Source: an uncultured Bacilli bacterium (GTDB lineage: Bacteria; Bacillota_I; Bacilli_A; RF39; UBA660). Taken from it: 64,000 nt of DNA. The position numbers and the translations under genes were made by a program. The stretch's first letter is position 1, and each line of letters starts with the position of its first letter. The notes under the pieces are model-generated. The model was not told where the DNA came from. It ran no database searches and worked only from the letters and a program-made list of their open reading frames with translations. Where the stretch lies: NCBI GenBank assembly GCA_947625505.1, contig CANQON010000002.1, positions 1 to 64,000 on the forward strand, read 5' to 3'. Below, one piece after another: positions 53,263 to 60,521 of the stretch.

Positions 53263-55905
53263 ATGAATAATAAATTTAAGATATCCGTCATTGTTCCTAT
53301 ATATAATGTTGAGAAATATTTAGAAGAATGTATTGAAAGCGTAATACATCAAACAATTGGATTCAAAGAGAATATTCAACTGATATTAGTTAATGATGGA
53401 TCACCTGATAATAGCGAGCAAATATGCTTAAAATACAAAGAAAAATACCCAAATAATGTTATTTATATTAAGCAAAAAAATGCAGGGGTATCAGCTGCTA
53501 GAAACAACGGTTTGAAGCATGCTGAAGGAAAATATGTTAACTTTTTAGACTCTGATGATAAATGGGATTATGGAGCCTTACAAAAAGGTTACAATATGTT
53601 AGAAGAGAATGATGAAATAGATTTAGTAGGCTTTCGTTTAAAATTTTTTGATCATCAAAAAGGTTATCATGCTCTTGATTATAAATTTACTAAAGACGGC
53701 ATAATAGACATTAATGATGAACCTGAAAATATTTTATTACATATTAATTCTGCATTAATAAGAAAAGATGCTTTAAATGGTAAAGAATTTTGTGAGAGTT
53801 TAAAAATAAGTGAAGATACAAGACTTCTTTATGAAATTATTTTTGAAAAAGAAAAATATGGTATTATTTCAAGTTTAAATTATAACTATCGTAAGAGAAG
53901 TGATGAATCAAGTGCTATTCAAACGTCAAAGACTAAAAAATATTGGTATTTAGATACATTAGAATTGGCTCATAAATACTTAATGGACTATTCTATCAAG
54001 AAGTTTAAGGTTGTTCATCCTTATCTACAACATTTTTTAGCATATGATTTGTTTTGGCGTATATATGCTCAGATTGCTATTAAACTTTCTGATGAAGAAC
54101 GAAAAAAATATATTGATTCTATTAAATATTTAATCGATAATATTGATGATAAAGTACTAGCTTTTCAATTTAAAAATCGTGTTGATAGATTATTAATGGT
54201 ATATCAAATTAAATATGGAAAGAATCTTGAAGAAAAACTGGTATTTAAAGATAATGCAATCTACATTGATAATGATAAAGTTATCGATTATGCTCAATTT
54301 CAAAATACGATTAATTTATTTGAAATGCATGATGATAAGTTAATGATAGTTGGAGAAGTAAATAGTACTTTACCTATATCTTTGTTTTATACTTATGATA
54401 ATAAAAAAATTAATATTGAAACATTTTTAATGACTAATGAAGAAGATTTTGGAATAAATAATCAAAAATATGGTTATCGTATCTATATCAATCTTGATCA
54501 ATCTAGTACATTATCTTTTTCTATGAATTTATTTGGACATGATATTCCTTTAACAAATTATTTTACGCATTTTTCACGTCTAAATGAATTAAAAAAAGGA
54601 TATTATTATGAAAATAAGTACTTGTTTGTTAAAAGTAAAAATCATCAGAGTATTATTATTGAACGAAAACCATCAGTGTTTAAAATTATAAAACATGAAT
54701 TAATTTATTTAATTTCTATTTTATGCAGTTTTAAATTGAAAGCTTTTATTATTCGCTTTCTTTATTGGATAACTAAACCTTTTATTAGAAAAAATATTTG
54801 GTTGTTTTGTGATAGAGAGTTTATGGGAGAAGATAGTGGTGAAATCTTCTTTAGATACTTCAATAATCATAATAAAGATAAAAAAATTAAAACTTATTTC
54901 ATCATAGATAAACATTATGATGATTATAAAAGAATGCAACAATATGGTAATGTTGTTAGTTATCATACTTTTAAATTTATGTTGTTATTTTTACATTCAA
55001 AAGTTTTAATTTCATCACATGCTGATGGATATATTAATAATCCTTTTGGTTCTTTTAGACCTTATTATGTAGATTTATATCGTTTTAAGTATATTTATTT
55101 AACACATGGAATATTGTTACATGATTCTTCTAGTTGGTTAAATAGAATTAATAAGAATTTTGCTTTAAATGTTACTACTAGTCCTATGGAATATGAAAGT
55201 ATTATTAAAGGTAAATATTATTTTGAAGATGATGAATTATTAAAGACAGGTATACCTAGATATGATAATTTAAAAAATTTAGATATCAAGGAAGAGAATA
55301 AAATATTATTTATGCCTAGTTGGCGTAGTTTGTTAGTTCCTAATATTATACCTGGAACTCAAAGGAGAGAATATAATCCTGAATTTAAAGATAGTGAATA
55401 TTATAAATTTTATGATCGATTACTTAATGATAAAAAATTACTTGATGTTCTTAAAGAAAAAAATCTAAAAATTAAATTCTGCGTTCATCCAAGTTTTCGA
55501 GCTCAATTTAAAGACTTTATTGGTAATGATTATGTTGAATTTGCTATTGATGTAAATTCACAATATGAAACATTATCTAGTAAAATGTTAGTAACTGATT
55601 ACTCATCAGCTGCTTGTGATTTTGCTTATTTAAATAAACCTGTTATATATGCTAACTTTGATTTAGATCATATCTATGATGTACATTATTATAATAAAGG
55701 ATATTTTGATTATGATAGAGATGGATTTGGCCCAAATTGTCAAAGTTATGATGAAACATTAAACGAAATAATCAAAGTAATTAATAATAATTTTAAAGTT
55801 GAAGAAAAATATAAAAAACGAATGAAAAATTTCTTCTTTTATCGAGATAATAAAAATTGTGAACGTATTTATAATGAAATTATTAAACGTTTACATAATA
55901 AATAA
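53263..55905 (+). CDS. Bifunctional GT2 plus ribitol/glycerol-phosphate polymerase
   Basis: 880 aa with AGGAGG before the ATG. The GT2 domain opens with SVIVPIYNVEKYLEECIESV and has FLDSDD. The C-terminal polymerase domain (about residues 500-875) has IYLTHGILLHDSS, FMPSWRSLL, FCVHPSFRAQF and VTDYSSAACDFAYL. Position after tarI-tarJ makes this the best candidate for the TarL/TarK-type ribitol-phosphate polymerase, with an attached glycosyltransferase. The OLE-type RNA gene begins 80 nt downstream; no clear terminator is seen between them. Confidence 0.85.
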   Translation: MNNKFKISVIVPIYNVEKYLEECIESVIHQTIGFKENIQLILVNDGSPDNSEQICLKYKEKYPNNVIYIKQKNAGVSAARNNGLKHAEGKYVNFLDSDDKWDYGALQKGYNMLEENDEIDLVGFRLKFFDHQKGYHALDYKFTKDGIIDINDEPENILLHINSALIRKDALNGKEFCESLKISEDTRLLYEIIFEKEKYGIISSLNYNYRKRSDESSAIQTSKTKKYWYLDTLELAHKYLMDYSIKKFKVVHPYLQHFLAYDLFWRIYAQIAIKLSDEERKKYIDSIKYLIDNIDDKVLAFQFKNRVDRLLMVYQIKYGKNLEEKLVFKDNAIYIDNDKVIDYAQFQNTINLFEMHDDKLMIVGEVNSTLPISLFYTYDNKKINIETFLMTNEEDFGINNQKYGYRIYINLDQSSTLSFSMNLFGHDIPLTNYFTHFSRLNELKKGYYYENKYLFVKSKNHQSIIIERKPSVFKIIKHELIYLISILCSFKLKAFIIRFLYWITKPFIRKNIWLFCDREFMGEDSGEIFFRYFNNHNKDKKIKTYFIIDKHYDDYKRMQQYGNVVSYHTFKFMLLFLHSKVLISSHADGYINNPFGSFRPYYVDLYRFKYIYLTHGILLHDSSSWLNRINKNFALNVTTSPMEYESIIKGKYYFEDDELLKTGIPRYDNLKNLDIKEENKILFMPSWRSLLVPNIIPGTQRREYNPEFKDSEYYKFYDRLLNDKKLLDVLKEKNLKIKFCVHPSFRAQFKDFIGNDYVEFAIDVNSQYETLSSKMLVTDYSSAACDFAYLNKPVIYANFDLDHIYDVHYYNKGYFDYDRDGFGPNCQSYDETLNEIIKVINNNFKVEEKYKKRMKNFFFYRDNKNCERIYNEIIKRLHNK

Positions 55906-55951
55906 TTGTAATAGCATTAAAATATGCTTTTTGCATATACTATAAGTGAAT

Positions 55952-55980
55952 TTGACTTTTATAGGCAAATTTGCTATAAT
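55952..55980 (+). promoter_or_regulatory. Strong promoter of the OLE-type RNA
   Basis: TTGACT (55952-55957), exactly 17 bp, TATAAT (55975-55980) with a TGC extension before the -10. It is among the best promoters in the window. Transcription should start near 55987. Confidence 0.85.
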
Positions 55981-55986
55981 GTATCT

Positions 55987-56606
55987 CGTTAATGGCGCAT
56001 TATTCTAGTCAATAACATTTGTTACGAAGGCGGGGGTAAAAGACCGCAAAAGAGCATATCTGTGAAACTTTTGGTGTTTGCTTTTTACGCCCAGTTTAGG
56101 GTGAATGCTGGAAGGTAGAGTGTTGGGCATCCACAATGGCATGTGCAAATGACCCACCATTCATGGAGACCTATTTATGTGTTAAGCCTATACGTACCAT
56201 ACTGATGGACTTAATATGGAATAGGATTGAACCTATCATGTGACGCAAGTTATGGGTAGTGTAGCTTGTCTTGAGTGGTTATTGGGGATAACTCTAGTGT
56301 TAATAATAACCGTAGCTAAGTTTTATTAACGAATTACTGATTTGAAACAATAATTGCAAAAAAGAACTATGAACAAGTGTGTTGGGGAGGAAATCTCCTA
56401 GAGTGTTTGTTAACGTGGGATTCCAGTGCGTACTTAGTGGTAATCAAGCCATACATACAGTGATGTAGTATTGATTTCTTTAAAGGGGAACCGCAATTTG
56501 GTAACGAATTGTAGAAATTAGAGAAACTCTGCTTGACCTATGACGTAAAGTTAACTATGTTAATTGCCATATAATAAGATAAGAAGAAAGGACTTAGTCC
56601 TTTTTT
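55987..56606 (+). ncRNA. ole: OLE RNA (large structured non-coding RNA)
   Basis: This 755-nt gap between genes has no reading frame of note. It is visibly richer in G and C than its surroundings: 56101-56160 is 30/60 GC against 10/60 at 55861-55920. A promoter and a terminator bound a transcript of about 620 nt, close to the known OLE length of about 610 nt. The ends pair: 55989-55996 (TTAATGGC) with 56566-56574 (GCCATATAA, one bulge). Inside, 56032-56042 pairs with 56081-56092, enclosing a CAAAAG/CTTTTG hairpin (56047-56052 with 56068-56073). Another hairpin lies at 56386-56398. The next gene encodes an OapA-like protein, the defining OLE partner. OLE forms a membrane ribonucleoprotein linked to stress and Mg2+ responses. 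ROOL/GOLLD-type RNAs were considered, but they lack this partner. Confidence 0.85.
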
Positions 56607-56609
56607 GTT
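56587..56609 (+). terminator. Terminator of the OLE-type RNA
   Basis: AAAGGAC (56587-56593) pairs with GTCCTTT (56597-56603) around TTA, followed by T residues. It separates the RNA from the oapA promoter. Confidence 0.85.
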
Positions 56610-56612
56610 TCG

Positions 56613-56641
56613 TTGACAAATATTACTAAATAAGATAAAAT
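56613..56641 (+). promoter_or_regulatory. Promoter of oapA-tagG-tagH
   Basis: TTGACA (56613-56618), 17 bp, TAAAAT (56636-56641). AGGAG at 56652-56656 precedes ATG 56662. Confidence 0.8.
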
Positions 56642-56661
56642 TATTATGGTTAGGAGTTAGT

Positions 56662-57231
56662 ATGAAAAAGGAAATAAAAAATCAACTAGAGGACAAGAAA
56701 AAAGCTAAACTTAAAGCTAATTTAAAATGGAGTTTAAGTTTAACTGTAGTAGCAGCTATTATATCTGTTACTTTATCATTTATATCGGAAATAGCTATGA
56801 AAGATGTAAGTTTATTAATTGGTGTTATTGTTATATTATCTTTCATTGGTATTGGTATTATATTTGATATGGTAGGTGTTGCTGTTACATCAGCTGATGA
56901 AGCACCTTTTCATGCTATGCGTTCTAAAAGAGTTAAGGGTGCTAATATGGCAGTTACTTTAAAGAAAAGTGCTAATAAAGTATCATCATTTTGTTGTGAT
57001 GTTATTGGTGATATCTGTGGTATTATATCAGGTGCTGCAGGAGTAGCTGTTGCAGCCCAAATAACTAAAATATTTGGTATATCTACTTTAGTTAGTAGTT
57101 TAATTGTTACAGGTATGATTGCTGCTTTAACGATAGGTGGAAAATCATTAGAAAAGCCTGCAGCTATAAATAATGGAAATAAAATATTATATCAATTTGC
57201 TAAAATCCTTAGTATATTTAGTAAAGCTTAA
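56662..57231 (+). CDS. oapA: OLE-associated membrane protein OapA
   Basis: 189 aa. Four hydrophobic helices at about 23-43, 50-75, 115-133 and 138-158, with a Lys-rich N-terminus. The motif FDMVGVAVTSADEAPFHAM (68-86) and the following SKRVKGA and CCDVIGDICGIISG segments are what I recall of the OapA family. The family is related in part to the DUF21/CNNM Mg2+-transport proteins. OapA binds OLE RNA and holds it at the membrane. The gene sits just downstream of the RNA, the usual order, but has its own promoter. The stop overlaps an ATG, and the GGAGG for tagG lies across the junction, so co-transcription with the teichoic-acid exporter is likely. Confidence 0.87.
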   Translation: MKKEIKNQLEDKKKAKLKANLKWSLSLTVVAAIISVTLSFISEIAMKDVSLLIGVIVILSFIGIGIIFDMVGVAVTSADEAPFHAMRSKRVKGANMAVTLKKSANKVSSFCCDVIGDICGIISGAAGVAVAAQITKIFGISTLVSSLIVTGMIAALTIGGKSLEKPAAINNGNKILYQFAKILSIFSKA

Positions 57232-57242
57232 TGGAGGATTAT

Positions 57243-58043
57243 ATGAGAAAGTTTTTTTATAACATTAGAAAGTATTTTAAATATGCCATTTATTCAGCTA
57301 AAGCAGAATTAAAAAGTGAAGTTGCTGACTCATATCTTAACTGGTTATGGTGGGTAATTGAACCAATCTGTTTTATGTTAATATATTACTTTGTTTTTGG
57401 TGTTATATTTCCAAATAATGAAAAGTATTTTGCATCTTTTGTTTTTATTGGTTTATCAGCCTGGGAATTTTTTAATCGAATGATTAATGGTAGTGTTAAA
57501 TTAATAATTAATAATCGTGATTTAGTTACTAAAGTATATATTCCTAAATATATATTATTACTATCTAAATCATTTACTTATTTATTTAAATTAGGTATTT
57601 CTTTATTAATTGCGTTTGCTCTTATGCTTTATCAAGGAGTACCATTTACTTGGCATTTCTTACTATTTATACCAATTTTAATAATATTATATCTTTTATC
57701 TTTTGGCATTGGATTATTATTAATGCATTTTGGTGTTTCATTTAATGACTTAGCTAATTTAACAGAAATTGGTTTAAGAATGGTATTCTATGTATCTGGT
57801 GTCTTCTATAATATAACATCACGTTTAGGTAATAGACATGTTGGACCTATTAAGATAGGTGGCTTTTTACTTAAAGCTAATCCAGTAGCTTTTTGTATGG
57901 ATTCATTACGTAGAGTCATGTTATATGCTAAATTACCTGATTTTAAATTTTTACTTATATGGTTAGTGATTAGTATATTATTATGTGCATGGGGAGTACA
58001 TGTAATTCATAAGAATGAAAATAGTTATGCGAAGGTGATATAA
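57243..58043 (+). CDS. tagG: Teichoic-acid ABC exporter permease
   Basis: About 266 aa from ATG 57243, 5 nt after GGAGG (57233-57237); the ATG at 57231 precedes that site. ABC-2 type permease with six helices. The DSYLNWLWWVIEPICFMLIYYFVFG segment is typical of TagG/RfbA-type permeases. It exports lipid-linked teichoic acid with TagH. One base separates its stop from the tagH GTG. It starts 11 nt after oapA. Confidence 0.9.
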   Translation: MRKFFYNIRKYFKYAIYSAKAELKSEVADSYLNWLWWVIEPICFMLIYYFVFGVIFPNNEKYFASFVFIGLSAWEFFNRMINGSVKLIINNRDLVTKVYIPKYILLLSKSFTYLFKLGISLLIAFALMLYQGVPFTWHFLLFIPILIILYLLSFGIGLLLMHFGVSFNDLANLTEIGLRMVFYVSGVFYNITSRLGNRHVGPIKIGGFLLKANPVAFCMDSLRRVMLYAKLPDFKFLLIWLVISILLCAWGVHVIHKNENSYAKVI

Positions 58044-58044
58044 A

Positions 58045-58782
58045 GTGGCAGATAAAAAAAAGATTGCCGTTACGGTTAAAGATCTTCATATTACATATCG
58101 TGGACTTAAGAAGACATCCATTCGTGCTTCTTGGAAAAACTTTGGTAATAAAATCGAATTGTTTCATGCTTTAAAAGGTGTAAGCTTTGAGATAGAAGAG
58201 GGTAAAATATTAGGTATTATTGGTACTAATGGTGCTGGTAAATCAACTATGTTACGTGCTATAGCAGGTATCTTCTCTCCTGATAAAGGTAAAATTGATT
58301 TACATGGTAATACAATTTCTTTACTATCAATAGGTGTTGGTTTTAATAAAAAGTTAACAGGACGTGAAAATATTTTCTTATCAGGTATGTTACTTGGGTT
58401 CTCTGAAGATGATATTAGAAAAAAAGAAAAAGATATAATTGAATTTGCTGATATAGGTGATTTTATTGATAAACCTGTTAAGACTTATTCATCAGGTATG
58501 TATTCTAAATTAGCATTTGCTATTACAGCTATTTTAGAGACTGATATTATGCTTATTGATGAAGTATTATCAGTAGGAGATGCTAAATTTAAAGAGAAAA
58601 GCTATAATAAAATGAAAGAGTTAATTAGCGATGAACATCGTACCGTTATTATTGTTTCTCATAGTCTTGATACTATTGAAGAGTTATGTGATGAAGTATT
58701 ATGGCTAAATGAAGGTGAAGTTGTTAAAATAGGAAAACCTAAAGATATTTTACCTGAATATCGTGAATTTATGAAAGACTAA
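58045..58782 (+). CDS. tagH: Teichoic-acid ABC exporter ATPase
   Basis: 245 aa with a GTG start (AAGGTGAT upstream). Walker A GTNGAGKST at residues 60-68, ABC signature YSSGMYSKLAFA, Walker B with D-loop MLIDEVLSVGDAKF, and a His switch in VSHSLDTIE. It lacks the long C-terminal extension of B. subtilis TagH, so it is closer to the short Wzt-like forms. It powers TagG. Its stop lies in a terminator. Confidence 0.9.
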   Translation: MADKKKIAVTVKDLHITYRGLKKTSIRASWKNFGNKIELFHALKGVSFEIEEGKILGIIGTNGAGKSTMLRAIAGIFSPDKGKIDLHGNTISLLSIGVGFNKKLTGRENIFLSGMLLGFSEDDIRKKEKDIIEFADIGDFIDKPVKTYSSGMYSKLAFAITAILETDIMLIDEVLSVGDAKFKEKSYNKMKELISDEHRTVIIVSHSLDTIEELCDEVLWLNEGEVVKIGKPKDILPEYREFMKD

Positions 58783-58798
58783 TATAGTCTTTTTTCTT
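58774..58798 (+). terminator. Terminator over the tagH stop
   Basis: AAAGACTA (58774-58781) pairs with TAGTCTTT (58785-58792), followed by T residues. TAA is 58780-58782. Confidence 0.75.
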
Positions 58799-58841
58799 TA
58801 CACTATTTTATGTAAAATTTTGTAAAATTAACGATTTTTGT

Positions 58842-58868
58842 TTGAAACTTAAGTAAATTTGCTATAAT
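58842..58868 (+). promoter_or_regulatory. Promoter of folD
   Basis: TATAAT (58863-58868) with TGC before it; TTGAAA at 58842-58847 gives a short 15-bp spacer. The 15 bases ending in the -10 match the OLE promoter at 14 positions. The roughly 50-nt leader contains no recognised riboswitch. Confidence 0.5.
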
Positions 58869-58921
58869 TAAGTTAGTGATAGGGTATTAGAAGCCTACAC
58901 AAATTATAATGAGGTGAAATA

Positions 58922-59761
58922 ATGAGTGTTATTATAGATGGAAAAGAAGTAAGTGCTAAGGTACAAGAAAATGTTAAAGCTGAAATTAAAAATTGTATGA
59001 TTAGACCTAGTGTTGCTGTTATTCAAGTGGGGGATAATCCAGCTAGTAACTCTTATATAAGTAATAAAGAAAAAGTATGTGGTGCAGTAGGTATTTACTT
59101 TAGATTATATAAATTTGATGATGGAACTCCTGAACTTACAATTATTAATAAGATAAAAGAATTAAATAATGATGAATATGTTAATGGTATTATGGTTCAA
59201 TTACCTTTACCTCCTCAATATAATGAAAAAAGATTACTTAATACGATAAGTAATGCTAAAGATGTTGATGGTTTAACAGATATTAATACAGGAAGATTTA
59301 TTAATGGTAAGAAAACATTAATACCTTGTACAGCTTTAGCTGTTATGCGTGTTTTAGAGGAGTATGGTATTGATGTAGCAGGTAAAGATGTTGTTATTGT
59401 AGGACGTAGTCGTTTAGTAGGAAGACCTTTAGCGACTTTAATGCTTAATAATAATGCAACAGTAACGACTTGTCATAGTGCTACTACTAATTTAAAAGAA
59501 CATACTAAAAGAGCTGATATTTTAGTTGTTGCTACAGGTGTACCTAAATTAATTACAGAAGATATGGTTAAAGATGGAGCTGTTGTTATTGATGTAGGTA
59601 TAAATCGTGTTGATGGTAAATTATGTGGTGATGTTGATTTTGCTAAAGTAGAAAAGAAAGCATCATATATTACTCCAGTACCTGGGGGAATAGGTCCTAT
59701 GACTGTGGCAATGTTATTAGAAAATATCTTATTATGTTATAATGCTAAAAATAGTAAATAA
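58922..59761 (+). CDS. folD: Methylenetetrahydrofolate dehydrogenase/cyclohydrolase FolD
   Basis: 279 aa, the normal length. Motifs: VGDNPASNSYISNKEK with the catalytic Tyr and Lys, QLPLPPQYNE, DVDGLTDIN, GRSRLVGRPLATLML and PVPGGIGPMTVAMLLEN. It interconverts methylene-, methenyl- and formyl-tetrahydrofolate using NADP. GAGGTGA precedes the ATG. It converges on lexA with a terminator between. Confidence 0.96.
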   Translation: MSVIIDGKEVSAKVQENVKAEIKNCMIRPSVAVIQVGDNPASNSYISNKEKVCGAVGIYFRLYKFDDGTPELTIINKIKELNNDEYVNGIMVQLPLPPQYNEKRLLNTISNAKDVDGLTDINTGRFINGKKTLIPCTALAVMRVLEEYGIDVAGKDVVIVGRSRLVGRPLATLMLNNNATVTTCHSATTNLKEHTKRADILVVATGVPKLITEDMVKDGAVVIDVGINRVDGKLCGDVDFAKVEKKASYITPVPGGIGPMTVAMLLENILLCYNAKNSK

Positions 59762-59762
59762 A

Positions 59763-59790
59763 AAGAGCTAAGTTTTCTTAGTTCTTTTAT
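59763..59790. terminator. Terminator between folD and lexA
   Basis: AAGAGCTAAG (59763-59772) pairs with CTTAGTTCTT (59777-59786), including one G-U pair for the plus transcript. It is followed by T residues. It probably also helps end lexA, with a C-A mismatch on that strand. Confidence 0.65.
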
Positions 59791-60404
59791 ATTTTACGAT
59801 ATAAACCAATAGCTTTACCTAGAATAAAGACATTATCTAAGATAATAGGTTCCATAGTCTTATTTTCAGGTTGTAATCGAAAATGATCTTTTTCTTTATA
59901 ATATCTTTTTAATGTTACTTCATTATCTTCTGTCATAGCGACAACAATTTCACCATTATGGGCATTTTTACATTTTTCAACGATAACAATATCACCATCT
60001 AATATACCTGCATCAATCATACTTTCACCACTGACATTTAAAGTAAATACTTCTTTATTTTTAGGAATTAAATAAGCAGGTAGGGAAAAGAATTCATTAG
60101 GATTTTCAATAGCTTCAATAGGAGAACCTGCAGTTACTTTACCTAAAAGAGGAACCTCAATAACATTCTCACTAACAGGCATAAATTCATTTTCTACCAT
60201 TAATTCAATAGTACGATTTTTATTAGATCCTTTCTTAATATATCCTTTATCTGCTAATTGATCAAGATGTGCTTGAACAGTTGCAGGTGATGATACATCT
60301 ATAGCTTGAGCTATTTCTCTTACAGTTGGTGGATACCCATGTGATACAATATATTCTTTAATATATTTTAAAGTATCTTCTTGACGTTTCGTTAGTTTTT
60401 CCAT
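59787..60404 (-). CDS. lexA: SOS repressor LexA
   Basis: About 205 aa from the ATG at 60404, which has GGAGG upstream; the ATG 12 nt earlier overlaps that site. The N-terminal winged helix (PTVREIAQAIDVSSPATVQAHL) binds DNA. The Ala-Gly cleavage site is in VTAGSP (A92-G93). The Ser-Lys dyad is Ser128 (SGESMID) and Lys166 (VTLKRYY). It represses DNA-damage genes until RecA triggers self-cleavage. A palindrome at 60457-60470 over its own -35 suggests autorepression. tkt and yneF follow divergently, as near lexA in B. subtilis. Confidence 0.95.
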   Translation of the reverse strand: MEKLTKRQEDTLKYIKEYIVSHGYPPTVREIAQAIDVSSPATVQAHLDQLADKGYIKKGSNKNRTIELMVENEFMPVSENVIEVPLLGKVTAGSPIEAIENPNEFFSLPAYLIPKNKEVFTLNVSGESMIDAGILDGDIVIVEKCKNAHNGEIVVAMTEDNEVTLKRYYKEKDHFRLQPENKTMEPIILDNVFILGKAIGLYRKI

Positions 60405-60430
60405 AAATACCTCCATTTTTATCTACTAAA

Positions 60431-60459
60431 ATTTTATCATATCTTGTTGTTAATGTCAA
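60431..60459 (-). promoter_or_regulatory. Promoter of lexA (minus strand)
   Basis: On the minus strand TTGACA (60459-60454), 17 bp, TAAAAT (60436-60431). The -35 is overlapped by the candidate LexA box. Confidence 0.7.
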
Positions 60460-60470
60460 ACATTTGTTTG
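60457..60470. promoter_or_regulatory. Candidate LexA operator (SOS box)
   Basis: CAAACATTTGTTTG, two perfectly inverted 5-base arms around a 4-bp centre. It resembles the Firmicute SOS box (CGAAC-N4-GTTCG) with A/T in place of the G/C at the second arm position. It overlaps the lexA -35 and lies between lexA and tkt. Confidence 0.65.
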
Positions 60471-60490
60471 TTTAAATAACAAGGGATATT

Positions 60491-60499
60491 TGTTATAAT
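60491..60499 (+). promoter_or_regulatory. Extended -10 promoter of tkt
   Basis: TGTTATAAT (60491-60499); the -35 (TTTAAA, 60471-60476) directly abuts the LexA-box palindrome. GGTGATTGT precedes the ATG. Confidence 0.55.
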
Positions 60500-60521
60500 A
60501 AATTGTAAGATAGGTGATTGT

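Noticed and set aside
55906-56661. ROOL, GOLLD or rRNA/tmRNA fragment as identity of the large RNA
   Set aside because: The downstream OapA-type protein, the length near 610 nt and the paired ends favour OLE. No tmRNA tag frame or rRNA signature was seen.
58869-58921. Riboswitch (THF or ZTP type) before folD
   Set aside because: The leader is about 50 nt and lacks the conserved bases of either class.
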